64,000 bases of DNA from Mycobacterium senriense. Lineage in GTDB: Bacteria > Actinomycetota > Actinomycetes > Mycobacteriales > Mycobacteriaceae. The notes beneath the pieces were generated by a model. The model made no database searches, was not told where the DNA came from, and worked only from the letters and a program-made list of their open reading frames with translations. The stretch is from NCBI RefSeq assembly GCF_019668465.1, contig NZ_AP024828.1, positions 5,580,001 to 5,644,000 on the forward strand, written 5' to 3'. Below, piece by piece: positions 51,029-59,475 of this stretch. The position numbers and the translations under genes were made by a program. How positions within the stretch are numbered: position 1 is the first letter of the stretch; each line of letters begins with the position of its first letter.

Positions 51029-52516
51029 TCATGAGACGTCCAACCCCAGCGCCTTCGTTCCCCAGGAAAAAATTTCGTCGTAGAGCGCCGGCTCATCCGA
51101 CAGCGTCGCCCCCAGCGACGGAACCATCTCCTTGAGCGCGGGCAGCCACGATGGAAAGCGGTTGGCAAAGCAGCGTTCCAGCACCCCGAGCATGATCGGC
51201 ACCGCCGTCGACGCCCCCGGGGAGCCGCCGAGCAGCCCCGCGATGCTTCCATCGGCGTCGCCCACCACGGTGGTGTCGAAGTCGAGCACCCCGCCCTTGC
51301 GCTTGTCGCGCCGGATCACCTGCACCCGCTGACCGGCCACCGTCAATTCCCAGTCCGAACTCGTTGCGGTGGGCGCGAATTCGCGCAGCATGCGCAGTCG
51401 GTCCGGTTCGGACAGCCGCAGTTGACCCAGCAGGTATCCGAGCAGCTTCAGCTGGCTGACACCGACACCGAGCAGCGAGGCCAGGTTGTCCGGCCGCACC
51501 GAGCGGGGCAGATCGGTGACGTGCCCATGTTTCAAGAACTTCGGTGACCAGCCGGCGTAGGGACCGAACACCAGCCACGGCTTGCCGTTGACGTAGCGCA
51601 GATCCAGATGCAGCGCGCCCAGCGGCGGCGCGCCCGGCGCCGGCGCGCCGTAGACCTTGGCCCGGTGGGCGGCGGTGAGCGCCGGGTTGGCGGCGCGCAG
51701 GAACCGGCCGCCGATCGGGAATCCGGCGAAACCCCTGACCTCGCCGATGCCGGACTTCTGCAACAGCGGCAGCGCATCACCGCCGGCCCCGACGAACACG
51801 AATTTGGTCTTCAGACGGCGCTTTTCGCCGGTGCGTCGGTTGCGGATCGACAACGTCCAGCCGCCGTCGGACTGCCGGGACAGGTTGCGCACCTCGTGGC
51901 CGAACAGTGCCGTCGCGCCGCCGCGCACGCAGAACCCGACGAGCTGTCGAGTCAGGGCGCCGAAGTCGACGTCGGTGCCGTGGGGGGCCCAGTTGAGCGC
52001 GGTCGGTTCGGAGAAGTCGCGCCCGGCCGCCATGAACGGCAATCGGCGGGCGAACTCCCCCGCGTCCTCGATCAATTCGATGCCGGCGAACAGCGGATTG
52101 GGCGCCAGGGCCCGCTGCCGGCGCCGCAGATAGTCGACGCCTTGCGCGCCACGCACGAAGCTCGCGTGCGGGATCGCGGTGAGGAAGCGGCGATCGGTCA
52201 GGATCCCGTTCTCCACGGCGTAGGCCCAGAACTGGCGGGTCACCTGGAATTGCTCGTTGATGCGCACCGCTTTGGCGATGTCGATCGAGCCGTCGGCGCG
52301 CTGCGGGGTGTAGTTCAGCTCGCACAGCGCCGAATGGCCGGTGCCCGCGTTGTTCCACGGGCTGCTGCTCTCCGCGGCAACGGCGTCCAGACGCTCCACG
52401 AAGGTCATCGACCAGTCCGGCTGCAACCGACGCAGCAACGCTCCCAGCGTCGCGCTCATGATGCCCGCGCCCACCAGCACGACGTCCGTCGACGTGGTTC
52501 TGGCTAGCGATGACAC
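51029..52516 (-). CDS. mqo: Malate:quinone oxidoreductase
   Basis: 495 residues (493 in H37Rv). FAD loop [43 protein letters not shown] and [19 protein letters not shown] are Mqo hallmarks. A membrane-associated flavoenzyme, it oxidises malate to oxaloacetate and reduces menaquinone, joining the TCA cycle to respiration. In H37Rv a PE_PGRS gene lies beyond its start; here 110 bases lead to the divergent hydrolase gene. Confidence 0.95.
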   Translation of the reverse strand: MSSLARTTSTDVVLVGAGIMSATLGALLRRLQPDWSMTFVERLDAVAAESSSPWNNAGTGHSALCELNYTPQRADGSIDIAKAVRINEQFQVTRQFWAYAVENGILTDRRFLTAIPHASFVRGAQGVDYLRRRQRALAPNPLFAGIELIEDAGEFARRLPFMAAGRDFSEPTALNWAPHGTDVDFGALTRQLVGFCVRGGATALFGHEVRNLSRQSDGGWTLSIRNRRTGEKRRLKTKFVFVGAGGDALPLLQKSGIGEVRGFAGFPIGGRFLRAANPALTAAHRAKVYGAPAPGAPPLGALHLDLRYVNGKPWLVFGPYAGWSPKFLKHGHVTDLPRSVRPDNLASLLGVGVSQLKLLGYLLGQLRLSEPDRLRMLREFAPTATSSDWELTVAGQRVQVIRRDKRKGGVLDFDTTVVGDADGSIAGLLGGSPGASTAVPIMLGVLERCFANRFPSWLPALKEMVPSLGATLSDEPALYDEIFSWGTKALGLDVS

Positions 52517-52626
52517 CGGCTTGCTGGTCCTTCCCTCGACTGGGCCGATCCCAGGTTATCCCGAGGCAAAATGGCCGCGAACGACGTGCGCCACCCGGTG
52601 CCCAGCAAAAGCTCTAAGCTGGCCAC

Positions 52627-53676
52627 GTGACTGGCAGGGTGACCGGCGACACGACCGGCTGGGTGCCCGACGTCCTCCCCGGTTATCAGCAGCGCACCAT
52701 CGCGCTCGGGTCCGATCCCGCTGGTGAGGGCGACATCGTCGCGACGCTGATACGGCGCGGAGCCGAACCGCACCAGGCGCACCGCGAAACGGCGCCCGCC
52801 GGGCCCGCGGTGCTGGCGGTGCACGGCTACACCGACTACTTCTTCCACACCGAGCTGGCCGATCGTTTCGCCGCCCGCGGCTTCACCTTCTACGCGCTGG
52901 ACCTCCATAAGTGCGGCCGGTCACGGCGCGACGGCCAGACGCCGCACTTCATCACCGACCTCACCAACTACGAGGCCGAACTCGACCAGGCGCTGGCCGG
53001 CATCCCGGAACGCGGCAAGGTGCTGCTGTACGCGCATTCCGCAGGCGGGCTCATCGTGTCGCTGTGGTTGGACCGGTTGCGCCGGCGAAATCCGGCCGCG
53101 CACGCCCGCGTTGGCGGGCTGGTGCTCAACAGCCCGTTCCTGGAGGTGCCCGGCCCACCCGTCCTGCGGCATTCCGTGACCGTGGCGCTGATCGCGGGCC
53201 TGTCCCGGGTGCGGTCCAAGGGCGTGGCCCGGTCACCGGGTGAGGGCGGCTACGGCACCACCCTGCACCGCGACTATGGCGGCGACTTCGACTACGACCT
53301 GCAGTGGAAACCGGTGGGCGGCTTCCCCATCACCTTCGGCTGGCTGCACGCCATCCGCCGCGGCCAGGCCCGGCTGCATCGCGGTCTCGACGTCGGCGTG
53401 CCGAATCTGATTCTGCGATCGGATCACAGCGTGCCCGAAAGCGCCGATTCCGCGTCGATGCAGTGCGGCGACGCGGTTCTCGACGTCACCCAGATCGCCC
53501 GCTGGGCGGGCTGCATCGGCAACCGCACCGCCGTGGTTCCGGTGGCCGACGCCAAGCACGACGTGTTCTTATCGCTGCCGGGGCCGCGCGAAGTCGCCTA
53601 TCGGGAACTGGATCTCTGGCTGGACGGCTACCTGCGCGCCGACGATGATGCTTCGGCATCGCTGCGGAAGGGGTGA
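52627..53676 (+). CDS. Alpha/beta hydrolase, monoacylglycerol-lipase-like (Rv2854-like)
   Basis: 349 residues. AVHGYTDYFFHTELADRFAARGFTFYALDLHKCGRS is the oxyanion-loop/serine-hydrolase fold, LLYAHSAGGLIVSLW carries the nucleophile (S in H-S-A-G-G) and the late DAKHDVFLS the catalytic His. It resembles the lysophospholipase/monoacylglycerol lipase family. The next gene (mtr) begins 4 bases after its stop, so the two are probably co-transcribed. Confidence 0.88.
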   Translation: MTGRVTGDTTGWVPDVLPGYQQRTIALGSDPAGEGDIVATLIRRGAEPHQAHRETAPAGPAVLAVHGYTDYFFHTELADRFAARGFTFYALDLHKCGRSRRDGQTPHFITDLTNYEAELDQALAGIPERGKVLLYAHSAGGLIVSLWLDRLRRRNPAAHARVGGLVLNSPFLEVPGPPVLRHSVTVALIAGLSRVRSKGVARSPGEGGYGTTLHRDYGGDFDYDLQWKPVGGFPITFGWLHAIRRGQARLHRGLDVGVPNLILRSDHSVPESADSASMQCGDAVLDVTQIARWAGCIGNRTAVVPVADAKHDVFLSLPGPREVAYRELDLWLDGYLRADDDASASLRKG

Positions 53677-53680
53677 CGGC

Positions 53681-55060
53681 TTGGAGACCTACGACGTCGC
53701 GATCATCGGAACCGGTTCGGGCAACAGCATTCTCGACGACAGCTTTGCCGACAAGCGGGTGGCGATCTGCGAACAGGGCACATTCGGCGGCACCTGCCTC
53801 AACGTCGGGTGCGTCCCGACCAAGATGTTCGTCTACGCCGCCGGGGTCGCCGATTCGATCCGGAGCGCGGCGCGCTACGGCATCGACGCGCGCATCGACC
53901 GGGTGCGCTGGGACGACATCGTCTCACGCGTCTTCGGGCGCATCGATCCGATCGGCGTCGGCGGTGAGGACTATCGCTGCGCCGCCCCCAACATCGACGT
54001 GTACAAGCAGCACACTCGATTCGGCCCGGTCCAGGCCGACGGGCGCTATCTGCTGCGCACCGATGCGGGCGACGAGTTTTCGGCCGACCAGGTGGTGATC
54101 GCCGCGGGGGCCCGGGCCGTGGTGCCCCCGGCGATCCTCGAATGCGGCGCCCGCTACTACACCAGCGACACGATCATGCGGATCCCCGAGCTACCGGAAC
54201 ATCTGGTGATCGTCGGGGGCGGTTTCGTGTCGGCCGAATTCGCGCACATCTTCTCCGCGCTGGGCTGCCGGGTCACCCTGGTGATTCGGGGCGCCACACT
54301 GTTACGGCACTGCGACGACATCATCGGCGAACGCTTTACCCGCATCGCGTCGAGCAAGTGGGAACTGCATAACCACTGCAATGTGGTGGGCGCCGAGAAC
54401 CGGGGTTCTTGCGTCGCGGTGCAACTCGACAACGGCCACACGGTGCACGCCGACGCGATGCTGGTGGCGACCGGCCGGGTGTCCAACGCCGATCAACTCG
54501 ACCTCGAGCAGGCCGGTATCGCGGTCGAAGACGGCCTGGTGGCCGTCGACGAGTACCAACGCACCACGGCGCGTGGGGTTTTCGCCCTCGGCGACGTTTC
54601 CTCGCCGTATCAGCTCAAGCACGTCGCCAACCACGAGGCGCGCGTCGTGCAACACAATCTGCTCTGCGACTGGGACGACACCGAGGGGATGGCCGTCACC
54701 GATCATCGCTACGTACCGTCGGCGGTGTTCACCGATCCGCAGATAGCATTCGTCGGTTTGACCGAAAACGAAGCCATCGCACAAGGTTTCAAAATCTCGG
54801 TGAAGATTCAGGACTACGGCGACGTCGCCTACGGCTGGGCGATGGAGGACACCACCGGAATCGTGAAACTGATCGCCGAGCGCGGCACCGGGCGGCTGCT
54901 GGGCGCGCACATCATGGGCCATCAGGCCTCGTCGATCATCCAGCCGCTGATCCAGGCAATGAGTTTCGGCCTCACCGCCCCCCAGATGGCCCGTGGGCAG
55001 TACTGGATCCACCCGGCGCTGCCCGAGGTGGTGGAGAACGCGCTACTGGGCCTGCGCTGA
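53681..55060 (+). CDS. mtr: Mycothione reductase
   Basis: 459 residues from the TTG at 53681, equal to H37Rv Mtr and giving the conserved ETYDVAIIGTGSGNSILDD start. The redox pair is C39 and C44 (GGTCLNVGCVPTK), NADPH loop VIVGGGFVSAEFAH, FAD motif GVFALGDVS and the active-site His in HPALPEVVENALLG. It keeps mycothiol reduced. GGAAGGGG precedes the TTG, supporting this start. Converges on the Fur gene with 2 bases between the stops. Confidence 0.96.
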   Translation: METYDVAIIGTGSGNSILDDSFADKRVAICEQGTFGGTCLNVGCVPTKMFVYAAGVADSIRSAARYGIDARIDRVRWDDIVSRVFGRIDPIGVGGEDYRCAAPNIDVYKQHTRFGPVQADGRYLLRTDAGDEFSADQVVIAAGARAVVPPAILECGARYYTSDTIMRIPELPEHLVIVGGGFVSAEFAHIFSALGCRVTLVIRGATLLRHCDDIIGERFTRIASSKWELHNHCNVVGAENRGSCVAVQLDNGHTVHADAMLVATGRVSNADQLDLEQAGIAVEDGLVAVDEYQRTTARGVFALGDVSSPYQLKHVANHEARVVQHNLLCDWDDTEGMAVTDHRYVPSAVFTDPQIAFVGLTENEAIAQGFKISVKIQDYGDVAYGWAMEDTTGIVKLIAERGTGRLLGAHIMGHQASSIIQPLIQAMSFGLTAPQMARGQYWIHPALPEVVENALLGLR

Positions 55061-55062
55061 CC

Positions 55063-55554
55063 TCAGCGCCGGCGTGGCCGCGGCCCGGGCTTGTCCTCCT
55101 GGCACCGCGGGCACAGACCGTGCAGCGTCAGCCCGGCCGCCTCCGACAGCGCGAACGAACTGCCCGCCATCGCGTGTTCGAGCGCCGAACTCAGCTTGCG
55201 GGCGGGCACCTCGATGATGGTGGAACATCTCGTACATACGGCGTGATGGTGCGGCGCGGTGGCCAGACCGTAGGTCGTCACGCCGCCGTCGAGCGTCAAC
55301 GCATGCAACACCCCCTGATCGACCAGCGTCGTCACCGTGCGATAGACGGTCGCCACATCCGGTGCGTGAGTGCCGGGCGGCAGGCACTCCCGCAGCCGCT
55401 TGTCGATCTCGGCGACCGGCAGGTGACCGTTGACGGGCTCGAGCACCGCCAGCACCTGGATCCGCGAGGCCATCCGCCGCAACCCGCGGGCGCGCAGAAA
55501 ATCGCCGATCCTCTCGGTGACCGACGCATCGAGTACCGGCGGCTTGGGTGCCAC
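55063..55554 (-). CDS. Fur-family metal-responsive repressor (candidate nickel/zinc regulator)
   Basis: 163 residues. N-terminal winged helix with RIQVLAVLEP and PDVATVYRTVTTLVDQGVLH (recognition helix), then the metal-binding dimer domain: HHH at 102-104, CTRC at 107-110 and CPRC at 148-151 (a two-CxxC structural Zn site). It is divergent from nicT with the inverted repeat ATCAAGACACCTTGAT between them. Fur-family types (Fur, Zur, Nur) cannot be told apart from sequence alone; its neighbours are a nickel permease and hydrogenase genes, so a nickel-sensing (Nur-type) role is inferred. H37Rv has no such gene here. Confidence 0.87.
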   Translation of the reverse strand: MAPKPPVLDASVTERIGDFLRARGLRRMASRIQVLAVLEPVNGHLPVAEIDKRLRECLPPGTHAPDVATVYRTVTTLVDQGVLHALTLDGGVTTYGLATAPHHHAVCTRCSTIIEVPARKLSSALEHAMAGSSFALSEAAGLTLHGLCPRCQEDKPGPRPRRR

Positions 55555-55601
55555 CGGTTCAGTGTCGCGCCGCAGCGGCGGGATCGCCAGTCTTCGGCGC
55601 G

Positions 55602-55617
55602 ATCAAGACACCTTGAT
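55602..55617. promoter_or_regulatory. Perfect inverted repeat ATCAAG-N4-CTTGAT, candidate operator
   Basis: ATCAAGACACCTTGAT lies in the 157-base gap between the divergent fur-type gene and nicT, 48 bases before the fur start and about 95 before the nicT start. Its exact 6-4-6 symmetry in this GC-rich setting suits a dimeric repressor controlling both promoters; binding by the adjacent Fur-type protein is inference. Confidence 0.5.
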
Positions 55618-55711
55618 TCCTGCGACTCACTTGCATCTGGCGAGGCGCGGTACTTACAGTCGTGCCGGTTGTTCTCAGCCGATACCGCAAGGACGCGCCG
55701 GAAGGACCCCA

Positions 55712-56824
55712 GTGGCCAGCACCGAGATCGACTGCCGGCCGTCACGCACGACGAGGTTTCTCGGCGCCCTATCGCCGGCGGAGTGGTGGCGACTGGGATC
55801 GATGCTGGCGGTGATCATCGCGCTGCACCTGCTCGGCTGGTTCACCATGGTCCTCTTCGTCGCTCCGGCCCAATACAGCTTGGGCGGCAAAGCGTTTGGC
55901 GTCGGTGTCGGATTGACGGCCTACACCCTGGGCATGCGTCACGCCTTCGACGCCGACCACATCGCCGCCATCGACAACACCACCCGCAAGCTGATGAACG
56001 ACGGCCGGCGCCCGCTGGCCGTGGGCTTCTTCTTCTCGCTGGGCCACTCCACGGTGGTCTTCGGGCTGGCGGTGCTGCTGGCATGCGGGGTGAAAGCGGC
56101 GGTGGGACCGGTCCGCGACGACTCCTCGACGCTGCACCACTACACCGGACTGATCGGCACCAGCGTCTCGGGTGTCTTCCTCTACGCGATCGCGCTTCTC
56201 AACGTCATGGTCCTGGTCGGCATCCTGCGCGTCTTCGCCCGGCTGCGCCGCGGGGAATACGATCCCGACACCGACGCCGCCGAACTGGAGCGGCACCTGG
56301 GCAACCGCGGATTGATGAACCGGTTACTCGGCCGCGTCACCAAGTCGATCACCAAGTCCTGGCACTGCTATCCCGTCGGATTGTTGTTCGGGCTCGGCTT
56401 CGACACCGCCACCGAGATCGCGCTGCTGGTGCTGGCCGGTACGAGCGCCGCTGCCGGGCTGCCCTGGTACGCCATCATGTGCCTGCCGGTGCTGTTCACC
56501 GCCGGCATGTGCCTGCTGGACACCATCGACGGCTCGTTCATGAATTTCGCCTACGGCTGGGCCTTTTCCAACCCGGTGCGCAAGATCTACTACAACCTCA
56601 CCATCACCGCGCTGTCGGTGGCTGTCGCGCTGCTGATCGGCAGCATCGAACTCCTCGCCCTGTTCGCAGACCAGTTCGGTTGGCGCGGCGCGTTCTGGAG
56701 CTGGATCGGCGGGCTGGACCTGAACACGATCGGCTACCTCGTCGTCGGCATGTTCGTCGTCACGTGGGCGGTGGCCCTGCTCGTCTGGCGCTACGGGCGC
56801 ATCGAGGAGAAGTGGACCTCCTGA
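55712..56824 (+). CDS. nicT: Nickel/cobalt permease NicT
   Basis: 370 residues from the GTG at 55712 (VASTEIDCRPS), near the 372 of H37Rv NicT. Eight predicted membrane segments; the NiCoT signature RHAFDADHI with H77, D80 and H83, and the second signature LGFDTATE at 228-235. It imports Ni2+ (and possibly Co2+). In H37Rv it stands next to mtr with no hydrogenase; here hypA begins 102 bases downstream, so the permease feeds a clear nickel consumer. Confidence 0.95.
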   Translation: MASTEIDCRPSRTTRFLGALSPAEWWRLGSMLAVIIALHLLGWFTMVLFVAPAQYSLGGKAFGVGVGLTAYTLGMRHAFDADHIAAIDNTTRKLMNDGRRPLAVGFFFSLGHSTVVFGLAVLLACGVKAAVGPVRDDSSTLHHYTGLIGTSVSGVFLYAIALLNVMVLVGILRVFARLRRGEYDPDTDAAELERHLGNRGLMNRLLGRVTKSITKSWHCYPVGLLFGLGFDTATEIALLVLAGTSAAAGLPWYAIMCLPVLFTAGMCLLDTIDGSFMNFAYGWAFSNPVRKIYYNLTITALSVAVALLIGSIELLALFADQFGWRGAFWSWIGGLDLNTIGYLVVGMFVVTWAVALLVWRYGRIEEKWTS

Positions 56825-56926
56825 GCCGAGCGGCACGAGACTGACCGCAACCGGCCGTTCGGGTGTAGAACAGTGCTCATGGGCTTTTCGGCCTGCGCCC
56901 AGCTCGCGGATCGGCGGTGATCGGCG

Positions 56927-57262
56927 GTGCATGAGCTGTCGCTGTGCGAAGCGATCGCCGGTGTGGTCAAGGATCACGCCGACGGCAGGCACGTCGACGT
57001 GGTGCGGGTGCGGGTGGGCGCGCTGCGTCAGGTGGTGCCCGAGTCGCTGTCCTTCTGCTGGACGCTGGTCCGTGACGCCGAGGACATGCCGGATGCCGAG
57101 CTGGAACTCGAGTGCGTCGACGCCGAGGTCCGGTGCCGTGCGTGTGGCGGGCAGTCCGAGATCACCTCGCCGTGGTCGATCTGGTGTCCCCGCTGCGACA
57201 GCTCCGACGTCGAAGTGCTGCACGGCAACGAATTCTTGGTGACGTCATTGGATGTCTCGTGA
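56927..57262 (+). CDS. hypA: Hydrogenase nickel metallochaperone HypA
   Basis: 111 residues. The N-terminal M-H-E-L is essential: His2 is a nickel ligand and fixes the GTG at 56927 as the start (GTG CAT GAG CTG); an ATG one codon on is out of frame. The zinc site is C70-x2-C73 and C87-x2-C90. HypA delivers nickel with HypB into the hydrogenase large subunit precursor. It lies 12 bases before the hypB ATG. Confidence 0.95.
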   Translation: MHELSLCEAIAGVVKDHADGRHVDVVRVRVGALRQVVPESLSFCWTLVRDAEDMPDAELELECVDAEVRCRACGGQSEITSPWSIWCPRCDSSDVEVLHGNEFLVTSLDVS

Positions 57263-57274
57263 AAGGCGTTGGCG

Positions 57275-58060
57275 ATGGGTAGATTTCATCGGCACGACGA
57301 CGGAACCGTGCACACCCACTCCCACGATCACCTTCCGCACGATCACGCCCACGATCATGACCACGGCGATCACAGCCGCTATCGGACCGGCAGCCAGCGC
57401 ATCGACGTGCTGGAGGCGATCTTCGCCGAGAACGACCTGCTCGCCGACGCCAACCGGGCGGCCTTCGAGACCAACGGGGTGCGCACCCTCAACCTGATGA
57501 GCTCGCCGGGCTCGGGCAAGACCACCATCCTGCAGGCAACGCTGGACGAACTCGCCGGGGAGCTGGGAATCGGGGTGATCGAGGGCGATATCGCCACCGA
57601 CCTGGACGCGGCCAAGCTCAGCGGCCGAGGCGCCCAGGTGTCGCTGCTCAATACCAGCAACGGATTTGGCGGCGAATGCCACCTCGACGCGCCCATGATC
57701 AATCGCGCGCTGCCCGGGCTCGACCTCACCGCGCTGGACCTGGTCATTATCGAGAACGTCGGAAATCTGGTCTGTCCGGCCGAGTTCGACGTCGGCGAGC
57801 ACGCCAAGGCCATGGTGTATTCGGTGACCGAGGGCGAGGACAAGCCGCTGAAGTATCCGGTGATGTTCCGGTCGGTCGATGTGGTGCTGCTCAACAAGAT
57901 CGACCTGGTGCCCCACCTCGACGTGGACGTCGACACCTACATCGGCCACGTCCGCGAAGTCAATGCGGCAGCCACGATTTTGCCGGTCAGTGCGCGCACC
58001 GGCGACGGGATGGCGGCCTGGTTCGGCTGGCTGCGTCGCTTCGCCACCGACGGCGCCTGA
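57275..58060 (+). CDS. hypB: Hydrogenase nickel incorporation GTPase HypB, His-rich
   Basis: 261 residues from the ATG at 57275, which has AAAGG 9-13 bases before it; a TTG at 57269 would add two residues. Residues 5-33 hold 12 His with Asp spacers (HDHAHDHDHGDH), a nickel storage stretch. The GTPase motifs are SSPGSGKTT (76-84), EGDIATD and NKIDL, and metal-site residues GGECHLDA. It lacks the CxxCGC high-affinity N-terminal site of E. coli HypB. It works with HypA in nickel insertion. Confidence 0.95.
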   Translation: MGRFHRHDDGTVHTHSHDHLPHDHAHDHDHGDHSRYRTGSQRIDVLEAIFAENDLLADANRAAFETNGVRTLNLMSSPGSGKTTILQATLDELAGELGIGVIEGDIATDLDAAKLSGRGAQVSLLNTSNGFGGECHLDAPMINRALPGLDLTALDLVIIENVGNLVCPAEFDVGEHAKAMVYSVTEGEDKPLKYPVMFRSVDVVLLNKIDLVPHLDVDVDTYIGHVREVNAAATILPVSARTGDGMAAWFGWLRRFATDGA

Positions 58061-58083
58061 ATCCTGCCCGACGGCGGCCACGG

Positions 58084-58104
58084 TCCTGCGAAAGATTCGC
58101 AGGA
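58084..58104 (+). terminator. Hairpin after hypB (no U-tract)
   Basis: TCCTGCGAA (58084-58092) and TTCGCAGGA (58096-58104) are exact complements with a 3-base loop, 24 bases after the hypB stop. No run of T follows, so it is at best a partial terminator or processing site. Confidence 0.5.
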
Positions 58105-58175
58105 TGACGCCGGCGCGCGATGGTTAACGGACTCGACGAATCATCAAGGCGCGCCATGGCCTTCGGCGTTATGCA

Positions 58176-58183
58176 ACACGTGT
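58176..58183. promoter_or_regulatory. ACACGTGT palindrome upstream of the hydrogenase promoter
   Basis: An 8-base palindrome 24 bases before the -35 box. Position suits an activator site; no regulator can be assigned. Confidence 0.3.
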
Positions 58184-58207
58184 GTACCAGCGAGCGATGG
58201 CGAACCG

Positions 58208-58236
58208 TTGACAACGCTCGATAGCGGGAGTAGACC
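58208..58236 (+). promoter_or_regulatory. SigA-type promoter for the hydrogenase operon
   Basis: TTGACA (58208-58213), a 17-base spacer and TAGACC (58231-58236) precede the small-subunit gene, giving a start near 58243 and a leader of about 75 bases. The -35 box is a perfect consensus. The rest of 58061-58317 shows no gene. Confidence 0.6.
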
Positions 58237-58317
58237 CAAAAAATAGCGCTGCGCAAGTGGGCCGACGGTCGACTCCGGCGGCGCAGGAGCCCCAGCCCGG
58301 CTCCGGAAAGCTGCAGC

Positions 58318-59373
58318 ATGCCAACAGAAGCAGCAGTCAAGGCAGAACAAACATTGATCCATGTTCTATGGATTAACGCGGGCCTCAGTTGTGACGGTGA
58401 TTCGGTGGCGTTGACTGCTGCCACCCAGCCCAGCGTCGAGGAGATCGCCCTGGGAGCCCTGCCCGGACTCCCCCAGGTCGCCGTGCACTGGCCCCTGATC
58501 GACTTCGAATGCGGCCCGAACGGAGGGGCCGACGACTTCTTGGAGTGGTTCTTCAAAGCCGACCGCGGCGAGTTGGAACCGTTCGTGCTCGTGGTCGAGG
58601 GGTCGATTCCGAACGAGAAGATCAAGGACGAGGGCTACTGGTGCGGTTTCGGGAACAACCCGGCCACCGGGCAGCCGATGACCACCAGTGAGTGGCTCGA
58701 CCGGTTGGCGCCCAAGGCCACCGCCATCGTGGCGGTCGGGACCTGTGCCACCTACGGCGGAATCCACGCGATGGCCGGCAACCCGACGGGGGCCATGGGC
58801 GTGCCGGACTACCTGGGCTGGGACTGGCAGAGCAAGGCGGGCATCCCGATCGTGTGCGTGCCCGGCTGCCCGATCCAGCCGGACAACCTGTCGGAGACAC
58901 TGACCTACCTGCTCTACATGGCGACCGGCCAGGCACCGATGATCCCGCTCGACGACGCGCTGCGCCCACAGTGGCTGTTCGGCAAGACCGTGCACGAGGG
59001 TTGCGACCGGGCCGGCTACTACGAGCAGGGTGACTTCGCCACCGAGTACGGGTCGCCGAAATGCATTGTGAAACTCGGCTGCTGGGGGCCCGTCGTCAAA
59101 TGCAACGTGCCCAAGCGCGGGTGGATCAACGGCGTCGGGGGCTGCCCCAACGTCGGTGGGATCTGCATTGGTTGCACGATGCCGGGGTTCCCGGACAAGT
59201 TCATGCCGTTCATGGACGAGCCGCCGGGCGGCAAGATCTCGAGCACCGCGTCGGGTCTGTACGGAGCCGTGATTCGCAGTCTGAGGGGTATCACGGAACG
59301 CACCGTCGACAAAGAACCGCGGTGGCGCCACAACGGCGACCAACTCACCACTGGAGCGCGCCGCACCTGGTAG
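58318..59373 (+). CDS. hhyS: [NiFe]-hydrogenase small subunit, group 1h type (HhyS)
   Basis: 351 residues. Iron-sulphur ligands: proximal site C25, D28, C143 (GTCATYGG) and C184 (VPGCP); distal H226, C229, C249, C255; medial C262, C276, C283 (C286 nearby). The usual proximal CxxC is replaced by C-x2-D (SCDGDSV), a known feature of the oxygen-insensitive group 1h/actinobacterial hydrogenases. No twin-Arg signal is seen, so it stays on the cytoplasmic side, unlike periplasmic hydrogenases. Pairs with the large subunit 102 bases downstream. Group 2a (Huc) was considered and rejected on motif grounds. Confidence 0.92.
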   Translation: MPTEAAVKAEQTLIHVLWINAGLSCDGDSVALTAATQPSVEEIALGALPGLPQVAVHWPLIDFECGPNGGADDFLEWFFKADRGELEPFVLVVEGSIPNEKIKDEGYWCGFGNNPATGQPMTTSEWLDRLAPKATAIVAVGTCATYGGIHAMAGNPTGAMGVPDYLGWDWQSKAGIPIVCVPGCPIQPDNLSETLTYLLYMATGQAPMIPLDDALRPQWLFGKTVHEGCDRAGYYEQGDFATEYGSPKCIVKLGCWGPVVKCNVPKRGWINGVGGCPNVGGICIGCTMPGFPDKFMPFMDEPPGGKISSTASGLYGAVIRSLRGITERTVDKEPRWRHNGDQLTTGARRTW

Positions 59374-59475
59374 GTCACCTACCCGGTCGGCGCACTCCCT
59401 CGCACAGTCAAAGACGAAGAGCCGTCGCCGCATCAGCCAATGCTGACAGCAGCCTAAGCGGGAAGAAGTAGCGCG

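Noticed and set aside
55555..58317. Nickel/cobalt riboswitch upstream of nicT or cobalamin riboswitch near cobO/cobB
   Set aside because: The gaps are short and show no multi-stem conserved core; only simple dyads are visible.
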